The notes under the pieces: model-generated
Database searches by the model: none
Seen by the model: the letters and a program-made list of their open reading frames with translations, nothing else
What the model was told of the DNA's origin: nothing
Program-made: the position numbers and the translations under genes
Shown: piece after piece, positions 10,374-19,307 of the stretch
How positions within the stretch are numbered: position 1 is the first letter of the stretch
Layout of the letters: the number at the start of each line of letters is the position of its first letter
From: Rhodocyclales bacterium
GTDB lineage: Bacteria > Pseudomonadota > Gammaproteobacteria > Burkholderiales > Rhodocyclaceae
Assembly: GCA_016235805.1 (NCBI GenBank)
Contig: JACRIY010000083.1
Location: 1 to 64,000 of the forward strand
Direction of reading: 5' to 3'
Length of the DNA: 64,000 nt

Positions 10374-10693
10374 CAGACTTCCGCCGGCGCCTTCAAGCGC
10401 TCGATCGGACCGCCACCGAGCAAATGCTCGTCGAAGATGGCCTTGACGTCTTCCTTCGTCACCTTCGAATACAACACGCCTTCGGGGTAGACCAGCACGT
10501 TCGGTCCCATGCCGCAGGGGCCGATGCAGCCGGAAGGCGTCACCGCCACGGAGTCGAAGCACTGGCGCTGCTGGAATTCGAACATGAACTCCTCCAGCAC
10601 CTCCTGGCAGCCGTGCTGGCCGCAGGAGCCGCGCGGGTGTCCCGGCGGCCGCTGCGTCGAGCAGACGAAAACATGTTTCTGCGGCCTGGGCAT
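10370..10693 (-). CDS. thioredoxin-like 2Fe-2S ferredoxin (Shethna/FeSII type)
   Basis: The protein has 107 aa. Cysteines fall in the pattern of thioredoxin-like ferredoxins: CSTQRPPGHPRGSCG near the N terminus and SGCIGPCGMGPNVLV in the second half. In Azotobacter the related Shethna protein II protects nitrogenase from oxygen by forming a complex; others serve as redox carriers. The start MPRPQKHVFVCS was chosen as the family start. It is 8 bases behind fdxB. Confidence 0.88.
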   Translation of the reverse strand: MPRPQKHVFVCSTQRPPGHPRGSCGQHGCQEVLEEFMFEFQQRQCFDSVAVTPSGCIGPCGMGPNVLVYPEGVLYSKVTKEDVKAIFDEHLLGGGPIERLKAPAEVW

Positions 10694-10701
10694 ACCGGAC
10701 C

Positions 10702-10986
10702 TCAGGCCGCGACGAAGGTGAAGCAGCCTTTCGGGCAGGTACGGCCACAGGCGCCGCAGCCGGTGCAATCGCCGGGGTTCGCCACGACCATCATCGCCTT
10801 GGCGTCCTCGTCGTCCCAATCGTCCTCATCGACCTCGTCATCCTCGCCACGATCGATCAGGGTCAGCACATCGCGTACGCATACCTTGTAGCAGCGGCCG
10901 CAACCGATGCATTTCTTGGTGTCGATGGAGTCGGCGTAGGTCGGCGTGTAGGGGGTTCCGCCGCGGGTGACGGTTGTTGCGCTCAT
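10702..10986 (-). CDS. fdxB: nif-specific ferredoxin III (2[4Fe-4S])
   Basis: The protein has 94 aa. It contains CIGCGRCYKVCVRDV in the first half and CTGCGACGRTCPKGCF in the second, two 4Fe-4S cluster motifs separated by a very acidic linker of about 25 residues rich in Asp and Glu. It is predicted to be an electron donor for cofactor assembly or nitrogenase. The start MSATTVTRGGTPYTP follows an AAGGGAT ribosome site. Confidence 0.92.
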   Translation of the reverse strand: MSATTVTRGGTPYTPTYADSIDTKKCIGCGRCYKVCVRDVLTLIDRGEDDEVDEDDWDDEDAKAMMVVANPGDCTGCGACGRTCPKGCFTFVAA

Positions 10987-10997
10987 GGTGTATCCCT

Positions 10998-11207
10998 TTA
11001 TGATTTTTGCATTGAATGTAATCTGGCGTTGGCATCGGCCCAGGCTTTGCAGGCCTCGAAGGTCGACTGGGCGATGCCCGGTATTTCTTCGTAGTTGGCC
11101 GGCAGCCGCTCTTCGACCAGGTCGTGGAGTTGCGCCGCCCATTCCCCGGCGATGCGTTTCAGCTTCTTCACTTCCCTGTCGAGATTCTTGAGTTCGTCAT
11201 CGGTCAT
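10998..11207 (-). CDS. small nif accessory protein, DUF683/CCE_0567 family
   Basis: The protein has 69 aa and is helical, with MTDDELKNLDREVKKLKRIAG at the start (a likely coiled coil) and LPANYEEIPGIAQSTFEACKAW. Members of this family lie beside nifX in most diazotrophs; a structure of one shows a metal-binding helical hairpin. It sits 2 bases behind the DUF269 gene, so the two are translated together. The precise role is unknown. Confidence 0.9.
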   Translation of the reverse strand: MTDDELKNLDREVKKLKRIAGEWAAQLHDLVEERLPANYEEIPGIAQSTFEACKAWADANARLHSMQKS

Positions 11208-11209
11208 GG

Positions 11210-11689
11210 TCACAGGCCTGCCACCTCCGAATGTTTGCCGATGATCTCCAGCGCGACGCCGAGATACTTGTCGGCCTCGGTCTTCATCTTCGACAGGCTC
11301 TCGAAACCGAAGCGATGGACGTCGCGCAGGGTGCGGTCCATCACCACCAGCTTGCCGACCACGATCAGGGCGCGGCCGAAGCCTTCGTGCGTCAGTTGCA
11401 CGAAAGGCACCGCCATCAGGCCGCACTCCTTCTCGATCAGCACGGCAATCGCGTTGTGGAAGGACTTGACCCGCGAAATGATCTGGTCGTCGGGATCGCC
11501 GATCACCGGGATCTCGCGCTTCCTTTCCTTGGTCAGCACGTAGCCGTCGAGGATCTGCGGCGCCGACTTGCCGTCCCACTGGCCGTAGCTGTCGAGTGCG
11601 CGGGTCTGGCGCAGCATCTCGCGGATGAAGTCGGTCTGGTAGATCGGGTCGTCGGCCGCTTCCGCGGCGAGGGTGGCAACTGCTGTCAT
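11210..11689 (-). CDS. NifX-associated protein, DUF269 family
   Basis: The protein has 159 aa. Typical blocks are LRQTRALDSYGQWD, IPVIGDPDD, FHNAIAVLIEKECGLMAVPFVQLTHEGFGRALI and DVHRFGFESL. It is found next to nifX throughout proteobacteria and is thought to assist FeMo-cofactor synthesis or insertion; no activity is firmly assigned. The ATG at 11689 was preferred to an upstream in-frame start that runs into the nifX coding region. Confidence 0.93.
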   Translation of the reverse strand: MTAVATLAAEAADDPIYQTDFIREMLRQTRALDSYGQWDGKSAPQILDGYVLTKERKREIPVIGDPDDQIISRVKSFHNAIAVLIEKECGLMAVPFVQLTHEGFGRALIVVGKLVVMDRTLRDVHRFGFESLSKMKTEADKYLGVALEIIGKHSEVAGL

Positions 11690-11726
11690 GGTGCTTCTCC
11701 GTAGGGTGATTCGAATTGATCGCGCA

Positions 11727-12137
11727 TCATTCCTCCCATCCGTCGGCGGCCATGCGCTCGAAGCGTCCGGCATCCTTGCGCCGCGCCTTGTCCACCCAGG
11801 GGATGCCGCCGTCCTTGATGGCGCCGCTGATCTGTTTCAGCAGGGTTTCGATGCGGATGCCATCGTCGAGGCGCATCGGCTGGATCCCGGCTGCCAGCAA
11901 CTGCTTGACCGCGGAACCGCCGGCGGCCAGGCAATACACCGCGGCACAACCGCCGAGGGCAGATATCTTGGCCGGCAGCTTGGTCTCGTTGCCGTCCATC
12001 GATTCCGGCGGGAATTCGGCGATTTCGACCAGTTGCCAGCGTTCCTCGTCCACCGCGAAGATGGCGAAGCCGACGGCCGCACCGAAGTGCTGGTTGACCG
12101 TGATCCGGTCGTCGCTGGCAAAGGCGACTCTAAGCAT
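11727..12137 (-). CDS. nifX: FeMo-cofactor carrier NifX
   Basis: The protein has 136 aa, with [19 protein letters not shown] and [18 protein letters not shown] of the dinitrogenase iron-molybdenum cofactor family. It shuttles NifB-co and the VK-cluster between NifB and NifEN. The start at 12137 overlaps the nifN stop by 8 bases and has GGGAG upstream. A longer reading starting with MTSLSIDPS at 12245 is open but would overlap nifN by more than 100 bases and adds a segment unlike the family. Confidence 0.92.
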   Translation of the reverse strand: MLRVAFASDDRITVNQHFGAAVGFAIFAVDEERWQLVEIAEFPPESMDGNETKLPAKISALGGCAAVYCLAAGGSAVKQLLAAGIQPMRLDDGIRIETLLKQISGAIKDGGIPWVDKARRKDAGRFERMAADGWEE

Positions 12138-13548
12138 GGCCGGCAGCTCCCTGGTGGCGGACCAGGCCAGCGCCAGCCGGCGCCCCGCCTTGCGCGTCGC
12201 GCCCGCTGTCGGTGCGATAGATGGATCGATGGACAGGGATGTCATGGGGGTTCCCCAGGAAAAGGTTGGCGATGTCGAACAAGGCCTGGCGCGCACCGCG
12301 ATAGCCGACCCAGGTCCGCGCGTAGCCGCCGACCCAGTCGTATTGCGGAAAGCCGGCGCGCAGCAGTGGAATCTGCAGGCGCTCCGCCGCCGGCACGGCG
12401 TGCGAGTTGGAAACGATGAGCTGCGCGCGGTGTGCCGATGCGCCGCGCTCGAGGTCGTCCAGGTCGCCGATCTGCACCGAAGCCGCCGGCACGTCGCTCA
12501 GGGCATCGGCCCGCGCGGTGGCCACCGCAGCAACAATGTCGGCGCCGACGCCGGCGAGAAACTGGCCGAGTGCCAGCAGCAAGTCGGGATCGGCGGCAAT
12601 CCCGACGCGCAGGAAGCCGGTCATGAAATGGGTGTCCACCATCGCGTCCTGCAACTGGGCGCGCTGCCGGTCGATCCCCGGCGGTACCGGCTGGCCGGAT
12701 ATCTCCGCCAGTGCCATGGTGAAGGCGTCGCAGGCGTCGAGGCCCAGCAGGTGGTCGAAGCGAAAGTCCGGCACGCCGGTACGTTGCTTCAGCAGGTCGG
12801 CGGCCTTGGCGAGCGAACGGCCGATGACCAGCGTCGCCGCCGATTCGCCCATCGAGGCGATTTCGCTTTTCGGCGTGCCACCCAGGGTCAAGGGTGTGGT
12901 TTCGGCATCGACCAGATGGCCGTCGAGCGAATCGCCGATGTCGGGCAGCATCACCGCGCGCAGGCCGAAGGACTCGATCCAGTCCTTGATGGCTTCGGTG
13001 TCGCCGGGCGTCAGCATCGAGCCGCACAAAACGTTGACCTGCTTCTTGCGGCGTCCCGCTGTGGCAGACGTTGCAACCATCACGTCGATGATCGCCTCCA
13101 GCGCCAGCGCAAAACCCGATTCGAGGCAGCCGGAAAAGTCCGGCGTGTTCACCGGCACCACGGCCGTTGCCGCGAACTGCGGATGCTGCTGGCGAAACTC
13201 GCGCACCAGGCGCCGGATGTCGGTTCCCTGCGTCTCCGAGAGGCCGGTGGTCGGCAGGCCGACCACGTCGGGCCGGTTCTTTTCGCAGATCACGCGCAGG
13301 CCTTCGATGACATTCTCATCGGAACTCATGACCGACGACACCTGGTCCATGGCGGTGGTCTGCAGCGGTATCGGCTCGCGGAAATGGCGCACGAAGAAGA
13401 CCTTGCCGAAGGCCGTGCAGCCCTGCGAGCCGTGCAACATCGGAATGCTGTTCTTCAGGCCGAGGAAGGCCAGCGCCGCGCCCAGCGGCTGGCCGGCCTT
13501 GAGCGGATTCACCGCCAACGGCTTGCTGCGCTTCAAGACCTCAGCCAT
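12130..13548 (-). CDS. nifN: FeMo-cofactor scaffold subunit NifN
   Basis: Beta-type subunit of the NifEN scaffold on which the NifB cofactor matures. It has 472 aa. Blocks seen: [56 protein letters not shown] and [16 protein letters not shown]. The last 25 residues are glycine- and alanine-rich and unlike the family, suggesting an extended tail. The ATG overlaps the nifE stop. It belongs to the NifD/K superfamily but lacks the full P-cluster set. Confidence 0.96.
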   Translation of the reverse strand: MAEVLKRSKPLAVNPLKAGQPLGAALAFLGLKNSIPMLHGSQGCTAFGKVFFVRHFREPIPLQTTAMDQVSSVMSSDENVIEGLRVICEKNRPDVVGLPTTGLSETQGTDIRRLVREFRQQHPQFAATAVVPVNTPDFSGCLESGFALALEAIIDVMVATSATAGRRKKQVNVLCGSMLTPGDTEAIKDWIESFGLRAVMLPDIGDSLDGHLVDAETTPLTLGGTPKSEIASMGESAATLVIGRSLAKAADLLKQRTGVPDFRFDHLLGLDACDAFTMALAEISGQPVPPGIDRQRAQLQDAMVDTHFMTGFLRVGIAADPDLLLALGQFLAGVGADIVAAVATARADALSDVPAASVQIGDLDDLERGASAHRAQLIVSNSHAVPAAERLQIPLLRAGFPQYDWVGGYARTWVGYRGARQALFDIANLFLGNPHDIPVHRSIYRTDSGRDAQGGAPAGAGLVRHQGAAGHA

Positions 13549-14965
13549 GGCCGGCTCCGGCCACGGTCAGGGCTTCGCCGGCGACCTTGCTGGCGGCCCA
13601 GGGCGACGGCTTCCTCACCTTGTCCCAGACCGGGGCTTCGAGGGTCAGCGCCAGTTGCCGCACCAGTTCCAGCATGCCTTCGTAGCCGGCGTAGCCGAAT
13701 TCGCGCTCCTGGTTGATGTCGAGGAAGGGGATGCGCGCTTTCAGCGCCGTGTACAGGTTGCGCCCGCCGGCGATCAGGATGTCGGCCTGGTAGTCCTTGA
13801 AGGCCTGCAGCAGCGCCTTGGGGCTGCCGTCGGTGATCATCGTCGCGTCCTCGCCCATGATTTCGCGGATGCGCGCCTTGTCTTCCTCGGTGGACTTGTT
13901 GGTGCCGGTGGCGACCACCGTCATGCCCAGGTCCTGCAGGGCCGACACCACCGACCAGGACTTGACGCCGCCGGTGTAGAGCAGCACCCGCTTGCCCTTG
14001 AGTCGCTCGGACCAGGGTGCCAGCGCGGCGCGGATGCGCTTTTCCTCGCGGGCGACCAGTTCCTCGGTGCGCAGCATGAGGTCGGGGTCGCCGATGACGC
14101 GGGCGAAATCGCGGAAGGCCTGCGAGGTATCGGTGATGCCGTAGAAGCTGCCCTCGAAGAAGGGCACGCCGTAATCGCCTTCGAGCTTGCGCGCGACATT
14201 GAGCAGCGCTTTAGCGCAGACCACCATCGAGGCCTCGGCGCGGTGCATGGTCTGCACCTCGTGGAAGCGCGCATCGCCCGACAGGGTGGACAGGATGCGC
14301 AGGCCGAGTTCGTCGAACAGCGGCGCCACGTGCCAGAACTCGCCGGCGATGTTGTATTCGCCGATCAGGTTCACGTCGTGCACGGTGATGCCCGGTCGCT
14401 GCGCCGATTCCGGCACCGGCTCCGGCTCGCGGGTGCCGATCACGTGGCGGAACATGGCTTCGCCGGCGATGCGGTTGCCGAGGTTCTTGGTGCCGTAGAA
14501 CCCGGCGCAATCGACCGGCACCACGGGCACGCCCCACATTTCGGTGGCGGCTTTCGCCACGGCGCCGAGGTCGTCGCCGATCAGGGCCGGCACGCAGGTC
14601 GAGTAGAGGAACACCGCTTTCGGTGCGTAGTCGTCGATCGCCTGCTTGATGGCGTGCAGCAGCCGCTTTTCGCTGCGGCCCATGATGATGTCCTGCTCGG
14701 TGAGGTCGGTGGTCATGCCGATGCGGTACAAGGTCGGGCCGCTGGAGCGCGTGCCGCGGTTGTCCCAGCTCGATCCGGCGCAGGCAATCGGGCCATGCAC
14801 GATGTGGGCGACGTCGGCGATGGGGAGCAGCGCGATCTGCGCGCCGTCGAAGGAGCAGCCGCCGGCCGTGGCACCGGGCTTGGTTTTGGCGCAGCCGGCC
14901 TTCTCCTTTTTGTTATGGACGCAGGCTGGTTCGTTCAGCAGTTCGGCGATTTCGGCGGCTTTCAT
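13541..14965 (-). CDS. nifE: FeMo-cofactor scaffold subunit NifE
   Basis: Alpha-type subunit of NifEN. It has 474 aa, beginning [20 protein letters not shown]. Conserved blocks are [50 protein letters not shown] and [17 protein letters not shown]. It is the first gene of a minus-strand unit running at least to the unknown gene ending at 9948. A sigma-54 promoter lies 31 bases upstream and a NifA site lies about 120 bp upstream of the ATG. Confidence 0.97.
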   Translation of the reverse strand: MKAAEIAELLNEPACVHNKKEKAGCAKTKPGATAGGCSFDGAQIALLPIADVAHIVHGPIACAGSSWDNRGTRSSGPTLYRIGMTTDLTEQDIIMGRSEKRLLHAIKQAIDDYAPKAVFLYSTCVPALIGDDLGAVAKAATEMWGVPVVPVDCAGFYGTKNLGNRIAGEAMFRHVIGTREPEPVPESAQRPGITVHDVNLIGEYNIAGEFWHVAPLFDELGLRILSTLSGDARFHEVQTMHRAEASMVVCAKALLNVARKLEGDYGVPFFEGSFYGITDTSQAFRDFARVIGDPDLMLRTEELVAREEKRIRAALAPWSERLKGKRVLLYTGGVKSWSVVSALQDLGMTVVATGTNKSTEEDKARIREIMGEDATMITDGSPKALLQAFKDYQADILIAGGRNLYTALKARIPFLDINQEREFGYAGYEGMLELVRQLALTLEAPVWDKVRKPSPWAASKVAGEALTVAGAGHG

Positions 14966-14995
14966 GGCGTGCCTCGATAAGTTGAACCTTGTTTC

Positions 14996-15010
14996 GCAAG
15001 CCCCATGCCA
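14996..15010 (-). promoter_or_regulatory. sigma-54 (-24/-12) promoter of nifENX
   Basis: On the minus strand TGGCATGGGGCTTGC differs from TGGCACG-N4-TTGC at one base. Predicted start of transcription is near 14984, leaving a 19-base leader that includes GAGGC before the nifE ATG. Confidence 0.88.
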
Positions 15011-15035
15011 ATGCGGCAAGCCCTTGATGGAATGC

Positions 15036-15060
15036 AAAAGTCGGCGCTGGCGACACGGCG
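15036..15060 (+). repeat. dispersed 25-bp element, copy 3 (nifE-nifQ intergenic)
   Basis: Reads AAAAGTCGGCGCTGG then CGACACGGCG. It lies between the nifE promoter and the NifA site, within the DNA that would loop during activation. Confidence 0.75.
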
Positions 15061-15083
15061 CTGCGGCGGCTCCCACAATGTTT

Positions 15084-15099
15084 TGTCGGGTTTGCGACA
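15084..15099. promoter_or_regulatory. NifA activator site shared by nifE and nifQ
   Basis: TGTCGGGTTTGCGACA is a perfect TGT-N10-ACA site. Its centre is about 107 bp from the predicted nifE start of transcription and about 95 bp from that of nifQ, so one site can serve both divergent promoters. Confidence 0.85.
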
Positions 15100-15159
15100 G
15101 GGCCGCGCGCATCTGTGTCGAAGCCGCGTAACGGCGCGGCGTTGCGGACCATTGGCGCC

Positions 15160-15174
15160 TGGCATCGTTCGTGC
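15160..15174 (+). promoter_or_regulatory. sigma-54 (-24/-12) promoter of nifQ-modABC
   Basis: TGGCATCGTTCGTGC has GG and GC at the right spacing. The implied start of transcription is near 15186, only 2 bases before the nifQ ATG at 15188, so nifQ would be almost leaderless. Confidence 0.65.
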
Positions 15175-15187
15175 AAGGCCCCCTGTC

Positions 15188-15763
15188 ATGAACGCCACCG
15201 ACCTGCGTCCCCACCTGCTGGCCTTCGCCGCGCGCCCCGACTTGCCGGAAACCCTGGCCCTGGCCGGCACCATTGCGCTGGCACCACGCCGGCGCGGACC
15301 CTGGCGTGCGCCGCTGGTCGGACTGAACTCGCGCGAGCTCGACGCCGTGCTGCTTTCCTATTTCCCCGCCGCGGCGCCCCTGCGCCCGCTGCTGCACATC
15401 TGGCGCGAAGAGGCGGAGGCGCAGGCGCGGCCCGGCATGGACGAGTTCGACGACCTGGTGGCCCTGCTGGTCGCTCACCAGACCGACGATGCCCCCGATT
15501 CGCGCTGGCTGGCCCACGCCATCGCCACCGCCAGCATGGCCGACAATCACCTCTGGCAGGACCTCGGCCTGCCAAGTCGGGTCGAACTCAATGCCCTGAT
15601 GCAGACCCGCTTCACCGCATTGAAGCTGAAGAACGCCGGCGACATGAAGTGGAAGAAGTTCTTCTACCGCCAGTTGTGCGAAGCGGCGGAAGTGCTGATC
15701 TGCAAGTCCCCCAGTTGCGCCGAATGCTGCGATTATTCGGTCTGCTTCGGACCGGAATCATGA
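15188..15763 (+). CDS. nifQ: molybdenum-donor protein NifQ
   Basis: NifQ delivers molybdenum, as a Mo-Fe-S cluster, to NifEN during FeMo-cofactor synthesis. It is 191 aa. The C-terminal cysteine motif [17 protein letters not shown] is the family signature. The start [13 protein letters not shown] was chosen as the first ATG downstream of the sigma-54 promoter; no ribosome site precedes it. It is followed after 3 bases by modA, which ties Mo uptake to Mo use. Confidence 0.93.
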   Translation: MNATDLRPHLLAFAARPDLPETLALAGTIALAPRRRGPWRAPLVGLNSRELDAVLLSYFPAAAPLRPLLHIWREEAEAQARPGMDEFDDLVALLVAHQTDDAPDSRWLAHAIATASMADNHLWQDLGLPSRVELNALMQTRFTALKLKNAGDMKWKKFFYRQLCEAAEVLICKSPSCAECCDYSVCFGPES

Positions 15764-16507
<744 letters not shown>

Positions 16508-16549
16508 TCGCGCCGCTGGCGGCGGCAAACTCGCGGTAGCATTCCATTC

Positions 16550-17224
16550 ATGTTTTCCCCCGCCGACCTCGCCGCGATCTGGCTCACGCTCAAGCTGGCT
16601 ACAGTCACCACGCTGCTGCTGCTGCTGATCGGCACGCCGATCGCCTGGCGGCTGGCGCGCATGCGGTCGTGGTGGAAAGGGCCGCTGGCGGCCGTGGTTG
16701 CCATGCCCCTGGTCTTGCCGCCGACCGTGCTCGGCTTCTACCTGCTGCTCCTGATGGGGCCGCATGGTCCGGTCGGGCGCTTCACCGAATGGCTCGGCAT
16801 CGGCCTCTTGCCCTTCAGCTTCGGCGGCCTGGTGGTGGCCTCGGTGATCTATTCGCTGCCCTTCGTCGTGCAGCCGCTGCAGAATGCCTTCGAGGCCATC
16901 GGCGAGCGTCCGCTGGAAGCCGCGGCCACCTTGCGCGCTTCACCGCTCGATGCCTTCTTCAGCGTCGCCGTGCCGCTGGCGAGGCCCGGCTTCCTCACTG
17001 CGACGATACTCGGCTTTGCCCATACCGTCGGCGAGTTCGGCATCGTGCTGATGATAGGCGGCAACATCCCGGACAAGACGCGCGTGGTCTCGGTGCAGAT
17101 CTACGACCATGTCGAGGCGATGGACTACGCTGCCGCGCACGGCCTCGCCGCCGGCATGGTGGTGTTCTCCTTTCTCGTCCTGCTGGCGCTCTACCTGCTG
17201 AATTCGCGGGGGCGTCGTTCGTGA
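16550..17224 (+). CDS. modB: molybdate ABC transporter permease
   Basis: Inner-membrane permease of 224 aa with about five hydrophobic segments. The cytoplasmic loop [26 protein letters not shown] is the EAA motif that docks the ATPase. Its stop overlaps the GTG of modC. Confidence 0.94.
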   Translation: MFSPADLAAIWLTLKLATVTTLLLLLIGTPIAWRLARMRSWWKGPLAAVVAMPLVLPPTVLGFYLLLLMGPHGPVGRFTEWLGIGLLPFSFGGLVVASVIYSLPFVVQPLQNAFEAIGERPLEAAATLRASPLDAFFSVAVPLARPGFLTATILGFAHTVGEFGIVLMIGGNIPDKTRVVSVQIYDHVEAMDYAAAHGLAAGMVVFSFLVLLALYLLNSRGRRS

Positions 17225-18285
17225 GCGTCGCCGCCCGCTTCGCACTGGCCTACCCGGGCTTTGCGCTCGACGTCGATCTCGACCTGCCGGGCAGCGGTGT
17301 CACCGCGCTGTTCGGCCAGTCGGGCTGTGGCAAGACCACGCTGCTGCGCTGCATGGCCGGGCTCGAGCGTGGCGCCGGCCGGCTGGCGGTGAACGGCGAG
17401 ACCTGGCAGGACGACAGCCTGTTTGTGCCTACCCACCGGCGGCCGCTGGGCTACGTGTTCCAGGACGCGCGGCTGTTCGCGCATCTCGACGTGGCGCGCA
17501 ACCTCGATTTCGGCATGCGTCGTTCCCGTGGCGCGGCCACGGTGAAGCGCGAGGCCATCATCGACCTGCTCGGCCTCGGTCCCCTGCTCGACCGCCTGCC
17601 GGAGCGGCTTTCCGGCGGCGAGCAGCAGCGCGTGGCGATTGCCCGCGCCCTGCTGGCGGCGCCGCGCCTGCTCTTGATGGACGAGCCGCTGGCCTCGCTG
17701 GACCACGCCCGCAAGCAGGAATTCCTGCCCTGGCTGGAACGCCTGCGCGACGAACTGGACATTCCGCTGATCTACGTCAGCCACGCGCCCGACGAAGTGG
17801 CGCGACTGGCCGATCACATCGTGGTCATGGACGCCGGGCGTGCCGTGGCCCAGGGGCCGCTGGCCGAAACCCTGGCGCGCATCGACCTGCCGATCAAGCT
17901 GGGCGAGGATGCCGGCGCGGTGTTCGCCGCGACGGTGGCCGAGCGCGATGCGGAATGGCATCTGGCGCGCGTCGAGTTCGACGGCGGCGAGCTCTGGGTG
18001 CGCGACAACGGCACCCCGGTCGGCCGCGCCGTGCGCGTGCGCATCCTGGCGCGCGACGTGTCGATCGCCAACAGCCGGCATGACGACGTCAGCATCATGA
18101 ACCTGCTGCCGGCGACGGTGGTGGCGCATGCGGCCGAGGACCATCCTTCACAGGTGCTGGTGCAGTTGCGCGTCGGCGAAACCCTGCTGCTAGGCCGCCT
18201 GACGCGGCGCTCGGCGCAGCGTCTGGACCTCGCCCCGGGGCGGGAGGTATGGGTGCAGATCAAGGCCGTGGCACTGGTCGGCTAG
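17221..18285 (+). CDS. modC: molybdate ABC transporter ATP-binding protein
   Basis: The protein has 354 aa and starts with GTG overlapping the modB stop (GTGA). Walker A is GQSGCGKTT, the signature is LSGGEQQR, Walker B is [12 protein letters not shown] and the switch His is in YVSHAPDE. Residues from about 290 form a C-terminal Mop-type molybdate-sensing domain ([14 protein letters not shown]). The unit nifQ-modABC places high-affinity Mo uptake under nif control; no modE gene is present here. Confidence 0.95.
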   Translation: MSVAARFALAYPGFALDVDLDLPGSGVTALFGQSGCGKTTLLRCMAGLERGAGRLAVNGETWQDDSLFVPTHRRPLGYVFQDARLFAHLDVARNLDFGMRRSRGAATVKREAIIDLLGLGPLLDRLPERLSGGEQQRVAIARALLAAPRLLLMDEPLASLDHARKQEFLPWLERLRDELDIPLIYVSHAPDEVARLADHIVVMDAGRAVAQGPLAETLARIDLPIKLGEDAGAVFAATVAERDAEWHLARVEFDGGELWVRDNGTPVGRAVRVRILARDVSIANSRHDDVSIMNLLPATVVAHAAEDHPSQVLVQLRVGETLLLGRLTRRSAQRLDLAPGREVWVQIKAVALVG

Positions 18286-18374
18286 GCGAACAACGGCGCT
18301 TCCGGCCATGGTTTGGCCTATTCGCCTGTGCTACATTCGCAATACCCCCGTGAGCCCGACCAGGAACGCATGAC

Positions 18375-19007
18375 ATGACGCACGCCCGCAAGGTCGAACT
18401 GAGCGCCTCGGAAGATCGCCTCGAACAGCTGATAGCGGAACGCCTGCGCCCCGGTGCGGACAAGGCGCAGATCGACGAGCGCATCTGGGACCTGTTCGGC
18501 GAGGAATGGGCGGTGATGTTCACCGACCTGGTCGGCTTTTCGAACGGCGTCAGCTCCTTCGGCATCATCCATTTCCTGCAGGTGATCCACGAGTCGCACC
18601 GCCTGCTGATCCCCTGCATCGACCGCCACGACGGCATCCTGCTCAAGATCGAGGGCGACAGCCTGATGGTCATCTTCCGCAAGGTGGACAAGGCCATCGA
18701 CTGCGCCTGCGAAATGCAGCGCCTGTGCCAGGAGTACACCGCGGATTGCGAACCGGCCGAACAACTCGCGCTCGGCGTGGGCCTCGGATTCGGCCGCCTG
18801 TTGCGCATCGGCGACCGCGATGTCTTCGGCGGCGAGGTCAACGCGGCGGCCAAGCTCGGCGAGGACATTGCCGCCGCCCATGAAATCCTGGTGACTGGCG
18901 CGGTGCGTCAAGCCGCCGCGCCGGGCTGCGTTTTCGAGCCGATTGCCCAGGTGCCGCCCGGCGCCAGTTCCGCTTTCCGCCTGGTACGAACCGGCGCAGC
19001 GGGTTAG
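18375..19007 (+). CDS. adenylate/guanylate cyclase catalytic-domain protein
   Basis: The protein has 210 aa consisting of one class III cyclase homology domain and a short N-terminal helix. The metal aspartates are in MFTDLVGFS and KIEGDSLMV. The region RDVFGGEVNAAAKLGE corresponds to the purine-specifying and transition-state segment: Asn is present, but the usual Arg (VNxAARL) is Lys. Activity may therefore be weak or absent. It lies downstream of modC with a 89-base gap; any link to Mo or nif is not shown. Confidence 0.85.
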   Translation: MTHARKVELSASEDRLEQLIAERLRPGADKAQIDERIWDLFGEEWAVMFTDLVGFSNGVSSFGIIHFLQVIHESHRLLIPCIDRHDGILLKIEGDSLMVIFRKVDKAIDCACEMQRLCQEYTADCEPAEQLALGVGLGFGRLLRIGDRDVFGGEVNAAAKLGEDIAAAHEILVTGAVRQAAAPGCVFEPIAQVPPGASSAFRLVRTGAAG

Positions 19008-19226
19008 CAGTGACGATGGCGGACAAGCGGCCGGAAACTTCGGCGCTGCCGCAAATTGGAATCCACATCGACTTCGCCAGCCCGGCGCTTCTGCCAGACA
19101 CCGGGCTTAGAAGAGTCGGCGCTGGTGGTACGGCGAAAGCGCCTGTAGGCGGCCGCAGCGCACCATTTGGTTGCCGGGTCGCCCAACTTGGTGCGTGAAT
19201 CCGGCAGCGGGACCCGAAAAGGGGGC
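19008..19226. other. upstream region of the glutaminase gene
   Basis: No gene seen. It contains a copy of the 25-bp element (19111-19135). At 19158-19174, GCGCACCATTTGGTTGC loosely resembles an NtrC site, followed by GGTGCG at 19190-19195; the two halves form an imperfect inverted repeat. A sigma-54-like element follows at 19227. Confidence 0.4.
19111..19135 (+). repeat. dispersed 25-bp element, copy 4
   Basis: Reads AAGAGTCGGCGCTGG then TGGTACGGCG, intergenic, upstream of the glutaminase fusion gene. Confidence 0.75.
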
Positions 19227-19241
19227 TGGCAGCGGGCTTGC
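19227..19241 (+). promoter_or_regulatory. candidate sigma-54 promoter of the glutaminase fusion gene
   Basis: TGGCAGCGGGCTTGC matches TGGCA, N6, TTGC with correct GG/GC spacing. Transcription would start near 19253, 55 bases before the GTG start. No perfect NifA site is near; an NtrC-type activator is more plausible for a glutaminase, but this is inference. Confidence 0.45.
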
Positions 19242-19307
19242 CCCACAAAGAGGCGGCGGAACGGCAATTGCTTTGTTCCCGCCACCGTCTTGCTGAAGAG
19301 GTCATCC

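Noticed and set aside
11716-14980. Long plus-strand frames (666 and 857 codons) opposite nifX, nifN and nifE
   Set aside because: They are antisense to well-supported nif genes and show no recognisable protein.
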